A stretch of DNA of 64,000 nt, taken from the NCBI GenBank assembly GCA_029266735.1, contig JAQSWG010000008.1, positions 1 through 64,000 of the forward strand, written 5' to 3'. Below are positions 43,648 through 52,192 of the stretch, in pieces (positions within the stretch are counted from its first letter, which is position 1; every line of letters begins with the position of its first letter). The notes under the pieces are model-generated. The model was not told the origin of the DNA, did not search any database, and worked only from the letters and a program-made list of their open reading frames with translations. The DNA comes from Ornithinibacter sp. (GTDB lineage: Bacteria; Actinomycetota; Actinomycetes; Actinomycetales; Dermatophilaceae). Position numbers and translations under genes: made by a program.

Positions 43648-43961
43648 GCCAGCTGGGTGGCATGGGTCACCCGCAGGCCCCGGATCCACACGACGACCAG
43701 CGTTCCGAGCAGCACCGGCACGACGACCGTCCACATCGTCGGCGGGATCGCCACCAGGCATCCGATCGTTGTGAGGGCGACCGCAGTCCCGGGCCGGCGA
43801 TCCGCGAGCAGGGTGCCCACGAGCACACAGGCGGCGCCACCGACCAGGGTGCCGAACCAGAACGGCAGGCCGCTCAGGTCACCGCTCCTCACGGTGCGGA
43901 CGGTCTCCGCGACACCGAGCACGAGGAGGAGCACCCCGACGGCCACGCCGAACCACCACAC
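43644..43961 (-). CDS. small membrane protein, unknown
   Basis: 105 aa from GTG 43961. Four hydrophobic stretches (WFGVAVGVLLLVLGVAETV, FWFGTLVGGAACVLVGTLLA, AVALTTIGCLVAIPPTMW, VVVPVLLGTLVVVWIRGL) make it almost wholly membrane-embedded. No family recognised. It follows the kinase gene by 60 bases but in the opposite transcription order (kinase gene upstream is read leftward too, ending after this start), so it could be the tail of that operon. Confidence 0.55.
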   Translation of the reverse strand: MWWFGVAVGVLLLVLGVAETVRTVRSGDLSGLPFWFGTLVGGAACVLVGTLLADRRPGTAVALTTIGCLVAIPPTMWTVVVPVLLGTLVVVWIRGLRVTHATQLA

Positions 43962-44021
43962 GCGCCTGGACCACGGCCGGGACCTACTCCTGGGCGAGCC
44001 CGCCGACCAGCGGCCCTCCGG

Positions 44022-44963
44022 TCACAGCTCGCTGGCGGAGAGGAAGAGCGCGAAGAGCGGGGGGCGGGCGCGAACGAGCTCGAGCCGACCCCCGGCGGCC
44101 TCGGCGAGGTCGCGCGCGAGTGAGAGTCCGAGGCCCGTGCCCGACGACGAGACCGAGCGCTCGAAGACGTGCGGTGCGATGGCGGCAGGCACACCCTCCC
44201 CTCCGTCGGCCACCTCGATGACGACCGACGGCCCCGCCCGCCGAGCGGAGATCTCGACAGTCCCCCGCCCGTGGGTCAGCGAGTTCTCGAGCAGGGTGGT
44301 GAGGATCTGCGCGAGAGCCACCGGCGTGGCGCGGACCCCAAGCCCCCGTTCCCCCCGGACGTGGATGCTGCGACGGGCGCCCGCGAACGCCGGTTGCCAC
44401 TCACGCTGGAGCGAGGCGAGGACTGAGTCGAGCGACACCGTGGGGCTCGTCTCGGCTCCACTGCGGGTGCGGCTCATGAGGTCGTCGACGACCCCGCTCA
44501 GCCGCTCGACCTGGCCGATCGCGCGCAGCTGGTGCGACGCGTCCGCCGCGAAGTCGCGCTCCGACGCCAGCCGCCGCGCTCCCTGCTCGGCCCCGCGGGC
44601 GAGGGCGGCGTCGAGCCGGTCCACCTCCTCGATCCCGGAGTTCAGCGGCACGGGGCGTGGGTCCCCCGGCCCCAGCCGCTCGGCGCGTTCACCGAGGGTG
44701 TCGATGAACCAGGCGACCCGGTCGGCTCGACGCCCCGCGAGCCACGTGCTGATCCCGAGGGCCAGCACACCGGCGAGCAGCACGGCGACCAGCACCGCCA
44801 CCAGCGCGGCGGGGGGCAGCGCGGCATCCGGCGCCATGGACTGCGGAAGCACGGACCCGCCCGGCGTCCTCGGCCACGCGAGGAGGACGGCGAGCACGGC
44901 GAGCACCAGCAGCAGCGTCGTCAGGACCGTCTGGAGGGCCGTCCCGAGCAGGACTCGACGCAC
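44022..44963 (-). CDS. sensor histidine kinase with shortened dimerisation domain
   Basis: 313 aa. Two membrane spans (TVLTTLLLVLAVLAVLLAW and [19 protein letters not shown]) leave almost no external sensor loop; a HAMP-like stretch follows. The phospho-acceptor motif is FAADASHQLR, but instead of the expected TPLTAL and about 25-30 further residues the sequence runs straight into AIGQVERLSGVVDDLMSRTRSG. The ATPase domain has LAQILTTLLENSLTHG (N box), VADGGEGVP (G1) and SSSGTGLGLSLARDLAEAAGG (G2). The frame is intact, so this looks like an in-frame deletion of the first dimerisation helix. Kinase function is doubtful. Partner regulator gene lies six bases upstream. Confidence 0.85.
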   Translation of the reverse strand: MRRVLLGTALQTVLTTLLLVLAVLAVLLAWPRTPGGSVLPQSMAPDAALPPAALVAVLVAVLLAGVLALGISTWLAGRRADRVAWFIDTLGERAERLGPGDPRPVPLNSGIEEVDRLDAALARGAEQGARRLASERDFAADASHQLRAIGQVERLSGVVDDLMSRTRSGAETSPTVSLDSVLASLQREWQPAFAGARRSIHVRGERGLGVRATPVALAQILTTLLENSLTHGRGTVEISARRAGPSVVIEVADGGEGVPAAIAPHVFERSVSSSGTGLGLSLARDLAEAAGGRLELVRARPPLFALFLSASEL

Positions 44964-44969
44964 CCGGCC

Positions 44970-45644
44970 TCATTCCTCCGGGGCGTCGAAGCGGAACCCG
45001 ACCCCTCGGATCGTCGTGATGTAGCTCGGCTGCGACGCGTCGTCGCCGAGCTTCCGGCGCAGCACCGAGATGTGCATGTCCAGGGTCTTCGTCGAGCCGT
45101 ACCACGCGCTGTCCCAGACGTCGCGCATGAGCTTCTCGCGGGAGACCACCTTCCCCTCGTTGGAGACGAGCGCCTTGAGCAGCTCGAACTCCTTGCCCGT
45201 CAGCTGCACCTCCTGGCCGCGGAGGAACACCCGCCGGCCCTCGGGGTCGATGCGCACGAGCGCCTCGGTCGCCGGGGCGTCGACGACCCCGCGCCGGAGC
45301 AGCGCCCGGGCACGGGCCAGCAGCTCGGCGAGGCGGAACGGCTTCGTCACGTAGTCGTCGGCGCCGGCATCCAGCCCCACGACCGTGTCGACCTCGTCGG
45401 CGCGGGCGGTGAGCACGAGCACGGGCACGCTGCTGCCCTCGGCGCGCAGCCGCCGGCAGACCTCCAGCCCGTCCATCCTCGGCAGCCCCAGGTCGAGCAC
45501 GAGCAGGTCGGGCTGGAGCAGGGCCTGGGCCAGGGCGGACTCGCCGTCGGTGCACACGTCGACGTCGTATCCCTCGCGACGCAGCGCCCGCGCCAGCGGG
45601 TCCGAGATCGCGGGGTCGTCCTCGGCGAGGAGCACCTTGGTCAT
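44970..45644 (-). CDS. OmpR/PhoB-family response regulator
   Basis: 224 aa. The receiver domain reads VLLAEDDPAISDPLARALRREGYDVDV, phospho-acceptor Asp in LLVLDLGLPRMDGLEV near residue 51, conserved Thr in VLTARADEV and Lys in DDYVTKPF. A winged-helix Trans_reg_C domain follows (ELLKALVSNEGKVVSREKLMRDVW, STKTLDMHISVLRRKLGDD, ITTIRGVGFRFD). The gene is intact, in contrast to its kinase partner six bases downstream. Targets unknown. Confidence 0.93.
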   Translation of the reverse strand: MTKVLLAEDDPAISDPLARALRREGYDVDVCTDGESALAQALLQPDLLVLDLGLPRMDGLEVCRRLRAEGSSVPVLVLTARADEVDTVVGLDAGADDYVTKPFRLAELLARARALLRRGVVDAPATEALVRIDPEGRRVFLRGQEVQLTGKEFELLKALVSNEGKVVSREKLMRDVWDSAWYGSTKTLDMHISVLRRKLGDDASQPSYITTIRGVGFRFDAPEE

Positions 45645-45657
45645 GAGCCGATCGTAG

Positions 45658-46764
45658 TCAGGCGTCGCGACGGCGCACGCCGAGGCCGCGTCCGCCGGGG
45701 GCACGCTGCAGCTCGTGCAACCTCACCACACCGATCCCGCGCAGCACCCGCCGCCGGCGCTCGATCGCGGTGAACCCCGACACCTCGCCGAGGACCCTCG
45801 CCATGTCCTCGTCGACGTACACGTGCCCGGACGGAGTGACGGCGGTGATCCGGCTCGCCTTGTTCACCGTGAGGCCGAAGACGTCGCCGAGGCGGGACAC
45901 GACCCTCCCGTGGGCGAGCCCGACGCGGACCGGCGGAAGCAGCTCGTCCTCGGTCATCGCGTCAACGAGGTCGAGAGCGATGGCGGATGCCGCGGCCACC
46001 TCCCGGTGGACGAACAGCACCTCGTCGCCCACCGTCTTGATGACCCGGCCGCCGTGCTCGGTCACCACGTCGCTCGCGAGGAGCTCGAACCGCTGGACGA
46101 GGCGCGCCAGCTGACGCTCACTCATCCGGCGCACGAAGGAGGTGAAGGAGACGAGGTCGGCGAAGCCCACGACGCGCACCGGGGCGGAGGGGTCGGAGTG
46201 CACCGCCGGGTCGGCGTCGGCGAGCATGCGGGCGATAGCGTTCGTCAGGTGGCGGCGCCAGACGTACACGAGCAACGGCTCGATGTCGTGCGCCAGCGCT
46301 GCGAGGAGCTGCGCGGCGTCCGCGGCGATCCGGGGCTCGGGCACCGACCGACTGTCGCGTCCCTCGAGGTCCTCGGAGAAGGGGGACGTCAACGACTCCG
46401 CCACCAGCTGGGTCTGCCACACCGCCAACCTGTCTGCGGTCCGCGCGAAGGCACGCGTCATGCCGAGGGCGAGCTCCTCGCTCACCTGGTCCTCGCCGAT
46501 GAGACGCGCGACCCGCTTGAGGGCGTCCAGGTCGGCCTCGGTGAACATCGCCTCGTCGTCCTCGACGATCTGGAAGCCCATGGCGTGCCAGAACCGGCGA
46601 GCCGTGGCCGGCTCGACGCCGGCGCCGTCGGACACCTCGGCACGTCCCATCGACGCGGGACGGCCGAGCAGGGACCGCTCGACCCGGGCGGCGAGGTCGG
46701 CATCGGTGACGAGGTCGCTCCCGGGGTGCACCTCTGACCCCTGGTCGGGGTCCTCGCTCGGCAT
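45658..46764 (-). CDS. class III adenylate cyclase, Rv1264-like with N-terminal regulatory domain
   Basis: 368 aa from ATG 46764 with GAGAGGAG upstream. The N-terminal 190 residues are helical and hydrophilic (AARVERSLLGRPASMGRAEVSDGAGVEPATARRFWHAMGF), like the autoinhibitory domain of the mycobacterial Rv1264 group. The catalytic domain has the metal Asp in RVVGFADLVSFTSFV, adenine-selecting Lys and second Asp in RVIKTVGDEVLFV, and the transition-state Asn/Arg in GLTVNKASRIT. All catalytic residues are visible, so cAMP synthesis is expected. It lies between birA and the two-component genes, all leftward, and 11 bases after birA. Confidence 0.87.
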   Translation of the reverse strand: MPSEDPDQGSEVHPGSDLVTDADLAARVERSLLGRPASMGRAEVSDGAGVEPATARRFWHAMGFQIVEDDEAMFTEADLDALKRVARLIGEDQVSEELALGMTRAFARTADRLAVWQTQLVAESLTSPFSEDLEGRDSRSVPEPRIAADAAQLLAALAHDIEPLLVYVWRRHLTNAIARMLADADPAVHSDPSAPVRVVGFADLVSFTSFVRRMSERQLARLVQRFELLASDVVTEHGGRVIKTVGDEVLFVHREVAAASAIALDLVDAMTEDELLPPVRVGLAHGRVVSRLGDVFGLTVNKASRITAVTPSGHVYVDEDMARVLGEVSGFTAIERRRRVLRGIGVVRLHELQRAPGGRGLGVRRRDA

Positions 46765-46775
46765 CCGAGCTCCTC

Positions 46776-47588
46776 TCAGCGTGACCGGACGTGCACCACG
46801 TCCCCGGCGGACACGGCGTACGTGCCCTCCGCCGTACGCACCGCCAGTCTGCCCGCATCGTCGACGCCTGTCGCCATTCCCCTCAGCACCCCACCGCCCG
46901 GCTCGTGCACCTCGACCACCCGACCGACGGTCGAGCAGGCGGCGGCATAGGCAGCCTGCACCGCTCCGCTCGGCCCGGTGTCCTCCCGCAAGAGCCGGGC
47001 CAGGTGCACGAGGTATGCCGTGAGCACATTCGCGCGGTCGACGCCGGGAGTCTTCGGGGCCCCCGGTGTGCCCGAGGAGCCCGAGGCGCCGCCGGCGCGG
47101 GCGGCGTGCAGCGAGGTGGCGGCGTCCAGGGGCAGGTCCTCGCGGGCCGTGCCGACGTTGAGCCCGAGGCCCACGACGACCCCCTGGGTCGTCCACTCGC
47201 AGAGCAGTCCCGCCAGCTTCCGGTCGCCGTCGCTCGGGACGAGGACGTCGTTCGGCCACTTGAGGGCGGTCAGGAGGTCGGCCACCTCGAGCACCGCACG
47301 GTGCACCGCGAGCCCGGCCAGCAGCGGAGCCCACGCCGGCCCGGAGGCGGGCGGGGGGACGAGCACGGAGACCGCGAGCCCTGTTCCGGGCGTCGTCGTC
47401 CAGGAGCGACCGAGCCGTCCACGCCCGGCATCCTGGCGCTCGGCGACCACCACCCGCCAGGTACGGGGGCGCGCTCGGATCTCGTCGTTCGTCGAACCCA
47501 GGCGGTCGAAGACCTCCACGGGCAGCCAGGGTTCGCCCGGTGTGACGGATCGCTCGCCGAGGGGTCCGTGGTCGGGCTTCGGGCGCAC
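46776..47588 (-). CDS. birA: biotin-[acetyl-CoA carboxylase] ligase
   Basis: 270 aa from GTG. VFDRLGSTNDEIRA, the biotinyl-AMP loop VVAERQDAGRGRLGRSWTTTPG and LTALKWPNDVLV with LAGLLCEWTTQGVVVGLGLNVG are the ligase signatures, and a C-terminal SH3-like part ends in YAVSAGDVVHVRSR. There is no N-terminal helix-turn-helix, so it is a monofunctional (group I) ligase. It attaches biotin to the carboxyl-carrier domains used with the carboxylase beta subunit encoded by the divergent neighbour. A Gly/Ser/Pro-rich insertion (GASGSSGTPGAPKTPG) near residue 170 is unusual. Confidence 0.92.
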   Translation of the reverse strand: MRPKPDHGPLGERSVTPGEPWLPVEVFDRLGSTNDEIRARPRTWRVVVAERQDAGRGRLGRSWTTTPGTGLAVSVLVPPPASGPAWAPLLAGLAVHRAVLEVADLLTALKWPNDVLVPSDGDRKLAGLLCEWTTQGVVVGLGLNVGTAREDLPLDAATSLHAARAGGASGSSGTPGAPKTPGVDRANVLTAYLVHLARLLREDTGPSGAVQAAYAAACSTVGRVVEVHEPGGGVLRGMATGVDDAGRLAVRTAEGTYAVSAGDVVHVRSR

Positions 47589-47611
47589 GGGGGCAAGGCT
47601 AGGCTCGAAGC
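47589..47611. promoter_or_regulatory. 23-bp divergent gap with overlapping -10 boxes (birA / carboxylase beta)
   Basis: The central AGGCTAGGCT (47596-47605) contains TAGGCT on the plus strand, ending six bases before the carboxylase ATG, and TAGCCT on the minus strand, ending seven bases before the birA GTG. The two hexamers share two bases. Both mRNAs would start at their first codon, and each -35 would lie inside the other gene. Confidence 0.6.
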
Positions 47612-49240
47612 ATGCCCAAGAGCGACACCCACTCCATCGGCGGCACGGACGTCCCGAAGGACATCGACACGACGACGACAGCAGGGAAGCTCGCGGACCT
47701 CAAGCGCCGGGTGGCGGAGGTGGCCGGGGCCGGCTCCGCGCGCGCGGTGGAGAAGCAGCACGCGAAGGGCAAGAAGACTGCTCGGGAGCGGCTGCAGCTG
47801 CTCCTCGACGAGGGCACGTTCGTCGAGATGGACAAGTACGCCCGCCACCGCTCGGTCGCCTTCGGCCAGGACAAGAACCGCCCCTACGGCGACGGGGTCG
47901 TCACGGGGTACGGCACCGTCGACGGGCGGACCGTCGCCGTGTTCGCGCAGGACTTCACCGTGTTCGGTGGCTCGCTCGGTGAGGTCTTCGGGGAGAAGAT
48001 CGTCAAGATCATGGACTTCGCGATGAAGGTCGGCTGCCCGGTCGTCGGGCTCAACGACTCCGGCGGTGCGCGGATCCAGGAGGGCGTCGTCTCCCTCGGC
48101 CTCTACGGCGAGATCTTCCGCCGCAACGTCCACGCCTCAGGTGTGGTGCCGCAGATCTCGCTCGTCATGGGCCCCTGCGCCGGTGGTGCCGTCTACTCCC
48201 CCGCCGTCACCGACTTCACCGTGATGGTGGACCAGACCTCCCACATGTTCATCACCGGTCCGGATGTCATCAAGACGGTCACGGGTGAGGACGTCGGCTT
48301 CGAGGAGCTCGGTGGCGCGCGCACCCACAACACGAAATCCGGTGTCGCGCACTACATGGGCACCGACGAGGACGACGCGATCGAGTACGTCAAGGCGTTG
48401 CTCTCCTACCTGCCCAGCAACAACATGGAGGACCCGCCGGTCTTCGGCGGGGAGAACGACCTCGAGGTCACCGACGACGACCGGTTCCTCGACACGATCA
48501 TCCCCGACAGCCCCAACGTCCCCTACGACATGCAGCAGGTCATCGAGAAGGTGCTCGACGACGAGGAGTTCCTCGAGGTGCAGCCGCTGTTCGCGCCGAA
48601 CATCCTCATCGGCTTCGGCCGGATCGAGGGCCGATCGGTCGGCGTCGTCGCGAACAACCCGATGCAGTTCGCCGGCACGCTGGACATCGACGCCTCGGAG
48701 AAGGCGGCCCGGTTCGTGCGCACCTGCGACGCCTTCAACGTGCCGATCCTCACGTTCGTCGACGTCCCGGGCTTCCTGCCCGGCACCGACCAGGAGTGGG
48801 ACGGCATCATCCGGCGCGGTGCGAAGCTCATCTACGCCTACGCAGAGGCCACCGTGCCGCTCGTCACCGTCATCACCCGCAAGGCCTACGGCGGTGCCTA
48901 CGACGTCATGGGGTCCAAGCACCTCGGCGCCGACATCAACCTCGCCTGGCCCACGGCACAGATCGCCGTCATGGGAGCCCAGGGCGCGGTCAACATCCTC
49001 TACCGCAAGGCGCTCGCGAAGGTCGCGGAGCGCGACGGCTCCGTCGAGGAGGCCCGAGCCGCGTTCGTCCAGGCGTACGAGGACGCGCTCGCCAACCCCT
49101 ACGTCGCGGCGGAGCGCGGCTACATCGACACCGTCATCACGCCGTCCAACACCCGGATGAACGTGTCCAAGGCGCTACGCGCCCTGCGCAACAAGCGGGA
49201 GTCGCTGCCGCCGAAGAAGCACGGCAACATTCCCCTATGA
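47612..49240 (+). CDS. pccB: acyl-CoA carboxylase beta (carboxyltransferase) subunit, propionyl-CoA type
   Basis: 542 aa. [18 protein letters not shown] and [18 protein letters not shown] begin the carboxyltransferase fold; [31 protein letters not shown] forms the first oxyanion site, [20 protein letters not shown] and [51 protein letters not shown] the second, and [14 protein letters not shown] the end. The [14 protein letters not shown] helix carries the acidic residue that favours propionyl/acetyl-CoA. It carboxylates short acyl-CoAs for fatty-acid synthesis or propionate use. The biotin-carrying alpha subunit is not in the window; the epsilon subunit overlaps its stop. Confidence 0.94.
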   Translation: MPKSDTHSIGGTDVPKDIDTTTTAGKLADLKRRVAEVAGAGSARAVEKQHAKGKKTARERLQLLLDEGTFVEMDKYARHRSVAFGQDKNRPYGDGVVTGYGTVDGRTVAVFAQDFTVFGGSLGEVFGEKIVKIMDFAMKVGCPVVGLNDSGGARIQEGVVSLGLYGEIFRRNVHASGVVPQISLVMGPCAGGAVYSPAVTDFTVMVDQTSHMFITGPDVIKTVTGEDVGFEELGGARTHNTKSGVAHYMGTDEDDAIEYVKALLSYLPSNNMEDPPVFGGENDLEVTDDDRFLDTIIPDSPNVPYDMQQVIEKVLDDEEFLEVQPLFAPNILIGFGRIEGRSVGVVANNPMQFAGTLDIDASEKAARFVRTCDAFNVPILTFVDVPGFLPGTDQEWDGIIRRGAKLIYAYAEATVPLVTVITRKAYGGAYDVMGSKHLGADINLAWPTAQIAVMGAQGAVNILYRKALAKVAERDGSVEEARAAFVQAYEDALANPYVAAERGYIDTVITPSNTRMNVSKALRALRNKRESLPPKKHGNIPL

Positions 49241-49344
49241 CCTCCTCGCAGGCTCCGAGCTCAGGGGGACCCCGCCCTATGACCTCCTCGCAGGCTCCGA
49301 GCTCAGGGGGACCCCGCCCTATGACCTCCTCGCAGGCTCCGAGC
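49237..49344. repeat. 42-bp tandem repeat covering the accE start
   Basis: Units at 49237-49278 and 49279-49320 are identical; a third begins at 49321 and matches for 24 bases. Each unit begins with ATGACCTCCTCGCAGG and is preceded by CCT or CCCT, so the translation start region is itself repeated. The unit length is divisible by three. Confidence 0.93.
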
Positions 49345-49578
49345 CCAGCGGCACCTGACCGTCGAGCGGACCCGGTGATCCGGGTCAGTGGACCGGCCAC
49401 CGCGGAGGACATCGCCGCGCTCGTGGCGGTCCTCGTCGCCGCCGGCTCCGGTGCGGACGGAGCGGACGGAGCGCGCGGGACGTCAGCCCGCGCCTCCGTG
49501 TGGGCGGCGCACCGGGCGGCGATGCGCGGGCCGGTGGGCCATGGCCCGGCCGCCTGGCGCACCAGCCTGCGACCCTGA
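49237..49578 (+). CDS. accE: acyl-CoA carboxylase epsilon subunit, with duplicated N-terminus
   Basis: 113 aa from ATG 49237 (ATGA overlap with pccB). The C-terminal part is the epsilon-subunit signature: [25 protein letters not shown], then [27 protein letters not shown]. The first 28 codons are two copies of [14 protein letters not shown] and a third partial copy follows, so three in-frame ATGs are available; starting at 49321 would give 85 aa, nearer to the usual size. Epsilon subunits stabilise the actinobacterial alpha/beta carboxylase complex. Which start is used is open. Confidence 0.83.
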   Translation: MTSSQAPSSGGPRPMTSSQAPSSGGPRPMTSSQAPSPAAPDRRADPVIRVSGPATAEDIAALVAVLVAAGSGADGADGARGTSARASVWAAHRAAMRGPVGHGPAAWRTSLRP

Positions 49579-49585
49579 GCCGGCC

Positions 49586-50245
49586 TCAGCCAGTCCGCAG
49601 CACGCGGCGGGCGAGCCGGTCGTGGTCCACGCCGGTGAGGACGGCCTCGCGCACGACGCGCTCGGCCGCCGGCCCGTCCCCCATGAGGGCCTGGAACACC
49701 TCGGAAACCGTGATGCCATGCTCCGGACGGTCCGCCACGTCCACGACGTCTCCCGTCGTGATGATCCCCGGCGAGACCACTGCGAGGTAGGCGCCGGTCC
49801 GGCCTCGCTCGGAGAAGCGGCGCACCCAGCCCGGCTCTCCCATCCAGGCGTGGAAGGTCGCGCACGGTATCCGTGGCGCAGTGACCTCGAGGACGGCCGA
49901 TCCGACCGTCCAGTGCTCGCCGACCACGGCCGCGTCGACCTCCAGCCCGATGGTCGTGAGGTTCTCCCCGAACATCCCGTCGGGCAGGACTCGGCCCAGT
50001 GCGCCCCCCCACCAGTCGAGCTCCTCGCGCGCCACGGCATACACCGCCTGACGTGACCCGCCGTGGTGCTTGCGGCTCACGACGTCGTCACCGACGACAC
50101 CGCTGCCCAGTCCCCCGCGCTTCGGCCCCGGGTCGCGCACCTCCACCGATGTGACCGGACGCTTGTCGATGGCCGTCCGCTGCCCGTGGGGACGGATGCC
50201 CTCGCGCGGGCTGCCGACGTTCACCGACCTCACCCGTGGCGTCAT
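49586..50245 (-). CDS. MOSC-domain protein (YiiM-like)
   Basis: 219 aa. SVNVGSPREGIRPHGQRTAIDKRPV, DPGPKRGGLGSGVVGDDVVSRKHHGGSRQAVYAVAREELDWW, GMFGENLTTIGLEVDAAVVGEHW and APRIPCATFHAWM follow the MOSC layout; the Cys in PRIPCATF is the conserved residue proposed to handle sulfur or bind molybdenum cofactor. YiiM-type proteins reduce N-hydroxylated compounds. TACCCT ends seven bases before the ATG, so probably leaderless. The stop is seven bases from the accE stop. Confidence 0.87.
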   Translation of the reverse strand: MTPRVRSVNVGSPREGIRPHGQRTAIDKRPVTSVEVRDPGPKRGGLGSGVVGDDVVSRKHHGGSRQAVYAVAREELDWWGGALGRVLPDGMFGENLTTIGLEVDAAVVGEHWTVGSAVLEVTAPRIPCATFHAWMGEPGWVRRFSERGRTGAYLAVVSPGIITTGDVVDVADRPEHGITVSEVFQALMGDGPAAERVVREAVLTGVDHDRLARRVLRTG

Positions 50246-50345
50246 GGGTCAGAGGGTATGCCGGGTCGACGTGACGTCTCCCAACCCTCCTCCGCCCAGC
50301 CGCTCGCCAGGCCATCCGACCCACGCCTCCGGTAGCGTCCCCGAG

Positions 50346-52037
50346 GTGACCCAGGAGACTGTGGAAACCCGTCCGCCCACCCCCGTCGACGCCATCGCCG
50401 ACGCACATGTCGATGCCGTGCTGGCGGCGAGCCCCATCGAGGCCACCTATCTCGGCGTGCCCGGACATGACACCGAGCTCGACGACTTCTCGCCCGACGG
50501 CTACGCGCACCACGCACACATCGCCCGTGAGACCCTCCGGCGGCTGGAGGAGGTCGAGCCCGTCGACGAGGTGGACCGGATCACGGTCGCGGCGATGGGC
50601 GAGCGCCTCGGTCTCGAGATCGAGGTCCACGAGGCCGGCTACGACCGCATGGAGCTCAACGTCATCGCCTCGCCGCTCCAGAGCTGTCGCGACGTGCTGG
50701 ACCTCATGCCGACAGCCACCCATGACGACTGGGCCACGATCGCCACCCGGCTCGGCCGGATCCCCACGGCCCTGGAGCAGTGGACCGCCACCCTCCGGCA
50801 GTCCGCGGACCGCGGCCTCGTGACGCCCCGCCGTCAGGTGACGGAGTGCATCGCCCAGTGCGACGAGCTGACCGGCGCCGACGGCTTCTTCGCGCACTTC
50901 CTCGCCGAGGCAGCGGTTCAGGGGGAACCCCTCGACGGCGCCGTACGGCGGGAGCTGGAACGGGGCACCGAGTCGGCGGTCACGGCATACACGCGGCTCG
51001 GCGAGGATCTGCGCCAGCTGCTCGACAAGGCGCCGGAGTCCGACGCGGCCGGCCGTGAGCGCTACGAGCTGGCATCACGGCGTTTCCTCGGCGCGACCGT
51101 GGACCTCGAGGAGACCTATGCCTGGGGGCAGCAGGAGCTGGCCCGGATCACCGGCGACATGCAGGCAACTGCGCAGAGGATCCTGCCGGGTGCGAGCGTC
51201 CGCGAGGCCATGGACCACCTGGACCACGACCCGGCATACCAGCTCCACGGCACCGAGGCGCTTCGCGCCTGGATGCAGGAACGCGCGGACGAGGTCATCG
51301 GGCACACGGCGGGCACGCACTTCGACATCCCCGATCCGGTGCGCACCATCGAGGCGCGGATCGCGCCGACGCACACCGGGGGCATGTACTACACGGGTCC
51401 GAGCGACGACCTCAGCCGCCCCGGGCGGATGTGGTGGTCGGTGCCGAGAGGTGTCACGGAGTTCAGCACCTGGCGCGAGCTGACGACCGTCTACCACGAG
51501 GGCGTCCCCGGGCACCATCTCCAGGTGGCTCAGACGGTCTACCGCCGCGAGCTGCTCAACCGGTGGCGGCGCCAGATGTGCTGGGTGAGCGGCCACGGCG
51601 AGGGGTGGGCGCTCTACGCTGAGCGGCTCATGGCAGACCTCGGGTACATGGACGACCCCGGCAACTACCTCGGCCTGCTCGACGGCCAGTCGCTCCGGGC
51701 CGCCCGGGTCGTCCTCGACATCGGCGTGCACTGCGGCCTCGAGGCCCCGTCCGAGGTCGGCGGTGGCGGCTGGACCTACGACAAGGCATGGGAGTTCCTC
51801 ACCACCCACGCCCACGAGGGCGAGGCTCTGCTGAGGTTCGAGCTGAACCGCTACCTCGGCTGGCCCGGACAGGCGCCGAGCTACAAGATCGGGGAGCGAC
51901 TCTGGCTCCAGCTGAGAGACGAGACGGCGCGACGGGAGGGAGCGGCGTTCTCGCTCAGGGACTTTCACCGTCGCGCCCTCGACGTCGGGTCGGTGGGTCT
52001 CGACGTGCTGCGCGAGGCGGTCCTCGGCCGCCGCTGA
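50346..52037 (+). CDS. DUF885-family metallopeptidase-like protein
   Basis: 563 aa from GTG 50346; TAGCGT ends seven bases upstream. DUF885 features: DAIADAHVDAVLAASPIEATYLGVPGHDTELDDFSPDGY at the start, PLQSCRDVLDLM, GGMYYTGPSDDLSRPGRMWW, the zinc-type motif VYHEGVPGHHLQVAQ (HExxxxHH form), WVSGHGEGWALYAERLM and SYKIGERLWLQLRDE. Members are predicted gluzincin-like peptidases; few are characterised. No signal peptide, so cytoplasmic. Single gene, divergent from the MOSC gene by 100 bases. Confidence 0.85.
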   Translation: MTQETVETRPPTPVDAIADAHVDAVLAASPIEATYLGVPGHDTELDDFSPDGYAHHAHIARETLRRLEEVEPVDEVDRITVAAMGERLGLEIEVHEAGYDRMELNVIASPLQSCRDVLDLMPTATHDDWATIATRLGRIPTALEQWTATLRQSADRGLVTPRRQVTECIAQCDELTGADGFFAHFLAEAAVQGEPLDGAVRRELERGTESAVTAYTRLGEDLRQLLDKAPESDAAGRERYELASRRFLGATVDLEETYAWGQQELARITGDMQATAQRILPGASVREAMDHLDHDPAYQLHGTEALRAWMQERADEVIGHTAGTHFDIPDPVRTIEARIAPTHTGGMYYTGPSDDLSRPGRMWWSVPRGVTEFSTWRELTTVYHEGVPGHHLQVAQTVYRRELLNRWRRQMCWVSGHGEGWALYAERLMADLGYMDDPGNYLGLLDGQSLRAARVVLDIGVHCGLEAPSEVGGGGWTYDKAWEFLTTHAHEGEALLRFELNRYLGWPGQAPSYKIGERLWLQLRDETARREGAAFSLRDFHRRALDVGSVGLDVLREAVLGRR

Positions 52038-52192
52038 CCGCGTCGACCCGGCCCCGCCTGCGCGCCGCGGGGTGGCCACCCGGCTCTCGCTGCCAGCGCA
52101 GCGACGGCGGCCACGTGCCCGGAGCGCCGACGCACGCCACACGGCATACTTTCCCTGACTGTGGAATTCTGCAATGCCCGAGGAGCGGCGAG
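52038..52192. promoter_or_regulatory. 155-base gap upstream of the TetR gene
   Basis: Mostly GC-rich, then an AT-rich patch CATACTTTCCCTGACTGTGGAATTCTG at about 52145-52172 with TTCC and GGAA arms eight bases apart. It is the only relaxed stretch near this gene and may contain the promoter and an autoregulatory operator. Confidence 0.3.
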
